Origin: Arion vulgaris
Taxonomy: Eukaryota > Mollusca > Gastropoda > Stylommatophora > Arionidae
Assembly: GCA_020796225.1 (NCBI GenBank)
Contig: CM036753.1
Span: 3,906,001-3,970,000 of the forward strand
Direction: 5' to 3'
Length of the DNA stretch: 64,000 bases
Position numbers and translations under genes: made by a program. The notes below the pieces were generated by a model that had not been told where the DNA came from, did no database searches, and saw only the letters and a program-made list of their open reading frames with translations. The first letter of the stretch is position 1; each line of letters begins with the position of its first letter. Below, piece after piece: positions 55,735-64,000 of this stretch.

Positions 55735-56130
55735 AAAATCAGGTGAAGATGGATAGAAAAGCTAGCTGTTTGTAAAACAAGTGTAATTAAGTAACAGAGA
55801 GAGCGAGAGAGAGAGAGAAAATAAAAATCAGGCGAAAATGTGTAGTACAGCTAACTGTTTTTTAAAACAAGTGTAATTAAGTAACAGAGAGATAGAGAGA
55901 GAGAGCCAGAGAAATCATCAGGCGAAGATTGATAGTAAAGCTAGTTGTTTGTAAAACAAGTGTAATTAAGTAACAGAGAGAGAGAGAGAGAGAGAGAGAG
56001 CACGAGAGAAAAATCAGGTGAAAAATCAGATGTACAGCTAGCTGTTTGTAAAATAAGTGTAACCAAGGAACAGAGAGGGAGAGAGAGAGAGAGAAAGAAA
56101 GAGAGAGAGAAAGAGAGAAAGAGAGAGAGA
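55735..56130. repeat. About 100-bp repeat with GA tract, 4 copies
   Basis: Each unit has AAATCAGG, GAAGATGGATAG, AAAGCTAGCTGTTTGTAAAA, CAAGTGTAATTAAGTAACAG and a GAGAGA tract of variable length, longest in the last copy. Confidence 0.92.
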
Positions 56131-56447
56131 AAGAGAGAGACAGATCGAACGATACGGACGTGGTTTTGGTTCACTAAGCGCCAGAGATTGATGTACAGCT
56201 AGTTTCAGAAATAGACGGAAGGTGTTAGAGACAGAGTGAGGAAACAAGCAATTTTGTGTTATCATTTCTGTTAGAGCCCAGTCTTTGCACAATAACTAAA
56301 TGACTCCTGTTCATACCATGTGGTCATATTGACTAATACGGTGTTAGATCCCTACTAGATCCCTTTGTTTAATTAGATGAGCGAATAATTTGTTTATATT
56401 CATTTGATCTCCCATGTGTTAGCCAATTCATTTGATCTCCCATGTGT
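56131..56447. other. No recognisable feature
   Basis: A small duplication (CATTTGATCTCCCATGTGTT at 56401 and 56429) lies just upstream of SINE-C. Confidence 0.5.
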
Positions 56448-56672
56448 TGCCGGATTACGCAAGGGAGCAAAGAATAGTAACACTGTGACCTTCAAGGCAT
56501 GTCGTAAGAGGCGATTGAGGTAGTGGCCTTGGGAAGCTGCTCTAGTTGCTGGTCTACTTGTAGGCGCATAACAGGCACAAGGTACAATCGCTCTGTGATC
56601 AGATCACGTACAGATCACAAAGAGTGGTTAACAAGTTGTCAATATAGAGCGTTTGAAGAAGAAGAACAAGCA
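56448..56672 (+). mobile_element. SINE-C, most complete plus-strand copy
   Basis: TTGCCGGATTACGCAAGGGA, GCAAAGAATAGTAACACTGT, AAGGCATGTCGTAAGAGGCG, TTGTAGGCGCATAACAGGCA, ATCACAAAGAGTGGTTAACA, ATATAGAGCGTTTGAAGAAG and a GAA tail. The core GCATGTCGTAAGAGGCG is shared with SINE-D. Confidence 0.82.
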
Positions 56673-56934
56673 GACATCTATTTTGTTATGACAAATATTC
56701 ACGATAGGTGATATGGTCGGCATCAGAAACGGCCATCGTTAGATCCAGGTGTTGCTCTGGTACATACATGATGCGGCTTGACCTGAGAACCGTTTGCTAA
56801 CAAAATTATCCCTTTCAACTGGTGATCAAAGTACAGCTGTTTAAGAAAGAAAGTTCACTAATTAACTCATGTAGACGCATACTGGAAATGCGTTTTTACG
56901 CTCTGGTCTTTAGAATAAATTAATTAAGTGTCAT

Positions 56935-57378
56935 TCCTGCCGGCGTAGACGATTATGTCTCTCCATAACTCTCTCTCTCTTTTTCATTGAAGTTAATCAG
57001 TTCTGATATCAATATTTTGTCGAATCACGATGTCAGATCATCCAACATCTTTTCCCTCTGTCTTCCACGATCTCGCCTTCCTTGAATGTTACCTGTTGTC
57101 ACCAAATCTTCTAAACCTCCTGTTCGCATTATATGCCCAAGGAACCTTGATTATCTGATTCTTATTCTTTTGATAAGGTTTCTTTGTGTGCAGGCCTGAC
57201 GAAAGACATCATCATTTGTTTTTTTCGATGTCCGTGGAATTTTCAACTTCTACTGTAAAACCACATATCTGTGGCTTCCAATGATCTTATTGATTGCTTG
57301 TTTAATGTCCATGATTCGCCACCATACATAATTATTGGTTCAATATAGCATTGTTTGTGAATACAACTTTTAATGGTG
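56935..57378 (-). pseudogene. LINE-C 3' end, third copy
   Basis: Minus-strand translation: CYIEPIIMYGGESWTLNKQS then RSLEATDMWFYSR (57350-57255), later frames with a FLGHIMRTGGLEDLVTT-like stretch and RRDRGRQREK (57070-57050). Compare CYIEPILTYGCESWTMNKQ at 33039 on. Numerous indels. Confidence 0.8.
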
Positions 57379-57631
57379 CACCAGAACACTTTTTCATATT
57401 TCAGAATATAAAAAGTTGAAGCATCAGTGTTATAATTATCACAGACGTATTCTACAAAGAACTATTTATATATGGAACCAGATTCTTCTTGTAAATTTGT
57501 GTTTTAAGCCTGTGATTTATTTTTGGTAAATTGTCACTGCCAAAACGGTTTTTCAGTTGTCTTGTCGTATTCTGGAAGTTAATGTACTATAACGAATCTC
57601 AGTAGATTCCCCGCCTGTAACGATCAACTGG

Positions 57632-60600
57632 CACTGTATGTATGACTTCTCTATGTCTGGCACTATATGTATGTCTTCTCTATGTCTGGCACTGTATGTA
57701 TGTCTTCTCTATGTCTGGTACTATATGTATGTCTTCTCTATGTCTGGCACTATATGTATGTCTTCTCTATGTCTTCTCTATGTCTGGTACTATATGTATG
57801 TCTTCTCTATGTCTGGCACATATGTATGTCTTCTCTATGTCTGGCACTATATGTATGTCTTCTCTATGTCTGGTACTATATGTATGTCTTCTCTATGTCT
57901 TCTCTATGTCTGGCACTATATGTATGTCTTCTCTATGTCTGGCACTATATGTATGTCTTCTCTATGTCTGGCACTATATGTATGACTTCTCTATGTCTGG
58001 TACTATATGTATGTCTTCTCTGTCTTCTCTATGTCTGGTACTATATGTATGACTTCTCTATGTCTGGTACTATATGTATGACTTCTCTATGTCTGGTACT
58101 ATATGTATGACTTCTCTATGTCTGGTACTATATGTATGACTTCTCTATGTCTGGTACTATATGTATGACTTCTCTATGTCTGGTACTATATGTATGTCTT
58201 CTCTATGTCTGGCACTATATGTATGACTTCTCTATGTCTTCTCTATGTCTGGTACTATATGTATGACTTCGCTATGTCTGGTACTATATGTATGTCTTCT
58301 CTATGTCTGGCACTATATGTATGACTTCTCTATGTCTTCTATGTCTAGACCATATGTATGCTCTCTTGTCTGGTACATATGTATGACTTCTCTAACGTTT
58401 GCTACTAAATATTATGTCTTTCTAATGTGCAAGTACTGTTGAATTCTCTATTCTTCTCATGTAGACCATATGTATGTCTTTTATGTCTGGTCTTAGTATT
58501 GACTTCTGTCATTCTGGCCTAAGTTATGTCTCTCTATCTCTTCACTAATGTATGTCTTATCATATTTGTCGACAGATGTAGTCATCAACTCTATTCTGTA
58601 CTTAGATCTCGCTTCCTAATGTCCTGGTACTAAATGTCTATCTTCCTTATATCCAGGACTTGATTATGACTTCTTATTCTTTTAGTGTCTGACACATATA
58701 TGTTGTCTTTCTATGTCTGGTACTTATAAAAATATGTGCTTCTTTTTATGGCTGTTAATGTATGATGCACCATCTATTTTTGTTCTTCTATGTTGAATCA
58801 ACTTTATGTCATGTACCTTCTCTATGTTGAAGCATATGTATGACTTCTCATATCTAAAGACTATATTATGGCGTTCTTCTATGTAATGGTACTATATTGT
58901 ATTGACTTTTCAGTTGTCTGTCACTAAGTTATGACTTACATCTCATGTGATTCCTATGTCGACACTATATGTATGTCTTCTCTATGTCTGGTACTATATG
59001 TATGTCTTCTCTATGTCTGGACTGTATGTATGCTTCCTATGTCTGGTACTATATGTATGTCTTCTCTATGTCTGGCACTATATGTATGCTTCTCTATGTC
59101 TTCTTATGTTGCCTATTGTATGTCTTCTCTATGTCTGGTACTATATGTATGACTTCTCTATGTCTGGTACTATATGTATGTCTTCTCTATGTCTGGCACT
59201 ATATGTATGCTTCTCTATGTCTTCTTATGTCTACCTATATTATGTCTTCTCTATGTCTGGCACTATATGTATGACTTCTCTATGTCTGGCACTATATGTA
59301 TGTCTTCTCTATGTCTGGCACTATATGTATGTCTTCTCTATGTCTGGCACTATATGTATGTCTTCTCTATGTCTGGCACTATATGTATGTCTTCTCTATG
59401 TCTGGCACTATATGTATGTCTTCTCTATGTCTGGCACTATATGTATACTTAGTCTTCTATGTCTGGCACTATATGTATGTCTTCTCTATGTCTGGCACTA
59501 TATGTATGTCTTCTCTATGTCTGCACTATATGTATGCTTCTCTATGTCTGGACTATATGTATGTCTTCTCTATGTCTTCTACTTATAATGTATGTCTTCT
59601 CTATGTCTGGTACTATATGTATGACTTCTCTATGTCTGGTACTATATGTATGTCTTCTCTATGTCTTCTCTATGTCTGGTACTATATGTATGATTTCTCT
59701 ATGTCTGGTACTATATGTATGACTTCTCTATGTCTTCTCTATGTCTGGACTATATGTATGTCTATGTCTTCTATGTCTGGACTATATGTATGACTTCTCT
59801 ATGTCTTCTCTATGTCTGGAACTATATGTATGTCTTCTCTATGTCTGGCACTATATGTATGTATTCTCTATGTCTGGCACTATATGTATGACTTCTCTAT
59901 GTCTCACTATATGTATGTCTTCTCTATGTCTTTGCTACTATATGTATGATTTCTCTATGTCTGGTACTATATGTATGTCTTCTCTATGTCTGGCACTATA
60001 TGTATGACTTCTCTATGTCTGACACTATATGTATGTCTTCTCTATGTCTGGGACTATATGTATGACTTCTCTATGTCTGGTACTATATGTATGTCTTCTC
60101 TATGTCTGGCACTATATGTATGTCTTCTCTATGTCTGGCACTATATGTATGACTTCTCTATGTCTGGTACTATATGTATGACTTCTCTATGTCTGGTACT
60201 ATATGTTTGTCTTCTCTATGTCTGGCACTATATGTATGACTTCTCTATGTCTATGTCTGACACTATATGTATGTCTTCTCTATGTCTGGTACTATATGTA
60301 TGACTTCTCTATGTCTGGTACTATATGTATGTCTTCTCTATGTCTGGCACTATATGTATGTCTTCTCTATGTCTGACACTATATGTATGACTTCTCTATG
60401 TCTGGCACTATATGTATGACTTCTCTATGTCTTCTCTATGTCTGACACTATATGTATGTCTTCTCTATGTCTGGTACTATATGTATGACTTCTCTATGTT
60501 GGTACTATATGTATGCTTCTCTATGTCTGGCACTTTATGTATGACTTCTCTATGTCTTCTCTATGTCTGGCACTATATGTATGACTTCTTTATGTCTGGC

Positions 60601-60875
60601 ACTATATGTATGTCTTCTCTATGTCTGGCACTATATGTATGTCTTCTCTATGTCTGGCACTATATGTATGACTTCTTTATGTCTTCCTATATGTTGGCTA
60701 TCTTTATGTCTGGACTATATGTATGTCTTCTCTATGTCTGGCACTATATGTATGACTTTTTTATGTCTTATGTCTGGCACTATATGTATGACTTCTTATG
60801 TTTTTCATATCGGCACTATATGTATGTCTTCTCTATGTCTGGCACTATATGTATGACTTCTTTATGTCTTCTTAC
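57632..60875. repeat. 29-bp minisatellite, more than 100 units, with a decayed centre
   Basis: Unit TATGTCTGGCACTATATGTA, TGTCTTCTC (29 bp). Two main alternations, GGCAC or GGTAC and GTCTTCTC or GACTTCTC, plus a frequent duplicated TATGTCTTCTC. Between about 58330 and 58960 the units are heavily corrupted; either side they are crisp. As 29 is not a multiple of three and the unit has no stop in any plus frame, all three plus frames open for long stretches. Confidence 0.98.
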
Positions 60876-60879
60876 AAAT

Positions 60880-61298
60880 TCGTTCATATCAAATACATTT
60901 ATTATTCATATGTTCTTATGTTCTGCTTTAAAGTTGTATATTTTTAAACCTAAGATAGACACTCATATAACAAAACAGTAGACATAATATTCTAGTACTA
61001 GAGTCAGATAACAAAAAGTGAACAAGTCCTATCAGAATAATAACAATAGGACTAAAAGATAATTATAGTTAGCAATAAATATATGAACAATTACATCATG
61101 TTGACAGACAAGAGAGCAGATGTGCTATTTCCTCAGCGAACAGAGAAGCGGTGAATGGTAACTAAAACTTACTGAAACGGAGCATTCAGATCGGAAATAA
61201 CGTTTAGATCACACTTTAAGCTTTGTCTGTGAGAAATGCTTCTCTATGACAGTAGACATTACACTACACATTTCCAGTTGATCAGTTTCATAAAGATG
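60880..61298. other. No recognisable feature
   Basis: Spacer between two arrays. Confidence 0.4.
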
Positions 61299-61299
61299 G

Positions 61300-61480
61300 A
61301 TTGATAGATTAATTGATTGATAGATTAATTGATTGATAGATTAATTGATTGATAGATTAATTGATTGATAGATTAATTGATTGATAGATTAATTGATTGA
61401 TAGATTAATTGATTGATAGATTAATTGATTGATAATTAATTGATTGATGATTAATTGATTGATGATTAATTGATTGTGAT
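61300..61480. repeat. 16-bp minisatellite, about 12 copies
   Basis: GATTGATAGATTAATT, with the last three copies shortened to GATTGATGATTAATT. Confidence 0.97.
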
Positions 61481-61880
61481 TAAGATTAATAGGACCATCA
61501 TCATTGCAATTTGGTAAGTAACCATGTGTTCACCGATCTCTTTCTTACACAGGAAGATCTCAGCGGCAGTACACGAACTCCGTAGGATCTCTATGTAACA
61601 TAATGATCATGACTTAGAATGAAATGTGTTTCAGACACCCATACAACGCGGGAAAACCATGAAGATACCGGATTATTACTGGCACCTGTGGTGCACAGGT
61701 GTGCATACAATGATGTGTACATCACATCTACATAACATAAAGAATGTTAATATTAAGATCATGCATCTCACTTCCAATATATCATTACTGATGTTCTGTT
61801 TGAGATATAATACTGACCTGTGTTATCATAAGGTAACGACCTAGGTGGGAAAACGCGTCAGTCTAAAGTGTCATCATTTC
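61481..61880. other. No recognisable feature
   Basis: A 72-codon frame (61626-61844) has no recognisable domain. Confidence 0.4.
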
Positions 61881-61884
61881 TAAT

Positions 61885-62140
61885 ATAGTATAGTTTAGTT
61901 TAGTTTGTTCCTTTCGTGCCAAAGGCGGCACATAGGGCAGAGGTTTTAGATCTCCATGTGATACGGTTTTTTGCTAGCAGTTGCAGATCTTGTATGGTTT
62001 TACATCCCAATAGTTTACTTTCTTGTTGGATGGTTCTTCGAAGAGTGGTCTTTGGTCTTCCACGTTTTCTTTTCCCAACTGGTGACCACATAAGGACTTG
62101 TCGATTTAGTCTCTTTTCGTCTGATCTAGCACATGATCTA
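61885..62140 (-). pseudogene. LINE-D C-terminal fragment, second copy
   Basis: The minus frame from about 62130 reads RSDEKRLNRQVLMWSPVGKR, KRGRPKTTLRRTIQQE, LQLLAKNRITWRSKTSALCA and stops at 61900. It is the same tail as 45299-45690. Confidence 0.85.
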
Positions 62141-62271
62141 AATATAGGCTACAGGTTATTGCTAGGCAAGCTATAAAAGTCAGCAGCTAGGCAAGACAGA
62201 TGTGTCATTAATGTTTTCTGAAATCTGCTATACAAGGTAACAGGCTATGCATAACTTTAACTCAAGGGCGG

Positions 62272-62400
62272 CTCGTCATTAAGGGCCAGTGGGGCCCAGC
62301 CCCACAAATAATAATGAGTAACGTGTAATTATTATTTTAGAAATAATTTGTTGAGAATTTAAAAAAAAAATGATGTTAACGTGATATTGATTAGCTTTAT
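62272..62400. repeat. Dispersed family H, copy 1
   Basis: GTCATTAAGGGCCAGTGGGG, CCCCACAAATAATAATGAGT, TTATTATTTTAGAAATAATT and GATATTGATTAGCTTT occur in similar order at 62988-63115. Confidence 0.65.
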
Positions 62401-62489
62401 GGGCGTGGCAAGCCTAGGGGTGAGTGGACCGCCCACATGTGCAGAAAAACTGGAAAGCCCATAGAGGCCTGAATCCAGCGCGTTTCCGC

Positions 62490-62765
62490 TCGCAGGAACT
62501 ACTACTGCCTTGTAGTTAGATTGGGGACAATCAAAGGTTAGAGGAGAAAACCGTACACAAAACTGGACGGCAGGCAAACCAAGTAGTACAAAAAAGACAG
62601 GTACCCTTGGCAGATGACGCTCAACAACCCGAGAGGGCAGGTTATCTAAGGGTCGCTACCTAAAGAAAATAGCAGCCTGCTGCCATGCAGGTAGGCTGGG
62701 GACAACCAAAGGCTGACGGAGAGCGAACCCAGTAAACGCTGGCATAAACCGGAAACGTTGCCGAA
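62490..62765. repeat. Dispersed family G, two copies in a row
   Basis: ACTGCCTTGTAGTTAGATTG with AAAGGTTAGAGGAGAAAACC (62503-62553), then CAGCCTGCTGCCATGCAGGT, GGGGACAACCAAAGGCTGAC and GAACCCAGTAAACGCTGG (62671-62742). GC content is well above the surroundings. Confidence 0.5.
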
Positions 62766-62987
62766 GGATAAGCACTAGAGTTCCAATGGAGCTGAATGTT
62801 GTGACGTAACAAAGTTCTTGGCAAAGGCTGTTTATATATCACAATTAGAATAATCAAAATGGCCAAAAAGAACGATCGCTGGAGAGACAAAGATTAGCTT
62901 TTAAAGTAGATATATAACGCTAAAATATCACACACAGTATGAAATCTGAAATTCAGCATCTTTCCTCCATAATTAATATACGCGCCT

Positions 62988-63140
62988 GAACATTAAGGGC
63001 CAGAAAGGCACGGCCCCATCAAACCAAAAATAATTAGCGCGCACTTATTATTTTAGAAATTATTTGTTAATAACTATTACTTTTAACTTGACACGGATTA
63101 GCTTTGAAAGTTAAATATATACACTAAAATATAAATATTG
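62988..63140. repeat. Dispersed family H, copy 2
   Basis: ACATTAAGGGCCAGAAAGGC, CGGCCCCATCAAACC, TTATTATTTTAGAAATTATT, ACACGGATTAGCTTTGAAAG. It is followed by AT-rich sequence. Confidence 0.65.
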
Positions 63141-63688
63141 TATCATAATAATATAACAATCATAATACTATTATTAAATATTAAATATCCTTATAACATA
63201 TATTATATACACTATGAAATTTAACGTTTTTACTTCTAATGCTTGACGCATATTGCCGCGCACTATTATTTTGAGCTCATTAAAAATTGTCCTATCTACA
63301 ATGTAACATTGCGACCTCTGACCTTTGTCTTCTACCTACTATGATAAATGCCATAACAATTACGTCATTTTCAATCATCAGTAGATTCTTACAGGGCCAA
63401 CTCATTTCACAGATAAACGAGGGCTCTTTATTAAATAGTCTGTTTAATTATCGATTGAATCCCGAAATTTTATATAAAAATATTATAAAATTATAGAAAA
63501 TAATAGTAATAAGTAACAAACCATCATAGAATAAGATTAGTTTACGGGAATTGTCCGTTACACCAATACAATAATATATCTTGACAGTCTTCAGCAATTT
63601 AATTTCGTACAGTCATCAGTTGATGAGTTGTCAGTTAAATTGGGGAAACAGGTAAAAGCAATAACAAAGTATTATAGATTTATAGAAT
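63141..63688. other. No recognisable feature
   Basis: Very AT-rich; short frames only. Confidence 0.4.
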
Positions 63689-63748
63689 ACAAAAAACAAA
63701 GACAATACACAGAAACGTTTCGACCAAATTACCTTTCTCAAGTAAATA
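63640..63748 (-). repeat. Hammerhead-like dispersed repeat, copy 3
   Basis: The minus strand reads CTTGAGAAAGGTAATTTGGT, CGAAACGTTTCTGTGTATTG, TCTTTGTTTTTTGTATTCTA. The GAAACGTT and TTGTC parts are kept, helix II pairing is lost. Confidence 0.5.
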
Positions 63749-63835
63749 ATACAACAGAAGTGAAGAATTTCACTTCTTTCACAGAACACTACATACAGAA
63801 TAGAACAATCATCTCGTTCAGTTCACAAGTTTACC

Positions 63836-64000
63836 TCATCATCATCAAGGTGCGTATCCTTTATATGACGTTGCTCTCTTTGCAGAGCATCTGAAATTAA
63901 CTGTCTCTATGCCAGTTCACCCACGTCGTTGATGGTCATATTCATGGTTTCTTTAATATATGGTAGCCATCTTCTTCTCTGCCTCTGCGACCTGGAACCC
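63836..64000 (-). pseudogene. LINE-B 3' end, cut by window edge
   Basis: CATCATCATCAAGGTGCGTA, TTCACCCACGTCGTTGATGG and GGTAGCCATCTTCTTCTCTG match 11214-11365 with a few changes. On the minus strand this is the C-terminal end of the LINE-B protein and its short tail. The remainder lies beyond 64000. Confidence 0.88.

Noticed and set aside
57638..60981. Cys/Met/Tyr-rich open frames as genes
   Set aside because: All three plus frames give the same string in different register across the 29-bp array.

Overview
This looks like a gene-poor stretch of an animal nuclear genome. It is AT-rich and built almost entirely of tandem arrays (by hand tally about 18 kb, over a quarter of the window) and eroded transposable elements. 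I recognise no host gene, no rRNA or tRNA gene and no bacterial-type operon. The mixture (RNase H-bearing LINEs, tRNA-headed SINEs with a GAA-type tail, a Mutator-like element with zinc finger and DDE core, a mariner of the Mos1/SETMAR type) suggests a lophotrochozoan, most likely a mollusc. That assignment is an inference from element types and is not proven.

Layout. 1-11 kb: six minisatellite arrays (20-21, 39, 36, 53, 42/25 and 39 bp units) with SINE copies and one probable hAT-type MITE. 11.2-12.4 kb: LINE-B, SINE-F and LINE-A fragments. 13-19 kb: arrays of 27, 31, 55, 52, 48 and 27 bp with SINEs, an RNase H LINE tail and the first copy of a hammerhead-like repeat. 19-29 kb: a 26-nt inverted repeat around the second hammerhead-like copy, hAT MITE, SINEs, 51-bp and 17-bp arrays, and the best LINE-A copy (28290-29262, reverse transcriptase 3' half). 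29.5-34.3 kb: large 27/24-bp, 48-bp and 57-63-bp arrays. 35-48.5 kb: LINE fragments, a head-to-head palindromic mariner (39881-41292), and a LINE reverse transcriptase copy with internal duplications. 48.6-51.6 kb: the most complete coding element, a Mutator-like DNA transposon with terminal inverted repeats and a 651-codon transposase broken only by two one-base indels. 52-57.4 kb: MITEs, LINE tails, SINEs. 57.6-60.9 kb: a 29-bp array of more than 100 units. 61-64 kb: a 16-bp array, LINE tails, dispersed repeats, and a LINE-B copy cut by the window edge.

Family labels (LINE-A, SINE-C and so on) are local names for repeats recognised by comparing copies inside this window. The elements do not form a pathway. 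Autonomous elements (LINE-A and relatives, MULE, mariner) coexist with short ones that probably depended on them: SINEs share a GAA-rich tail with LINE-A, and the MITEs carry hAT-like or TA-flanked termini. Many long open frames here are simply stop-free tandem repeats and are not listed as genes.
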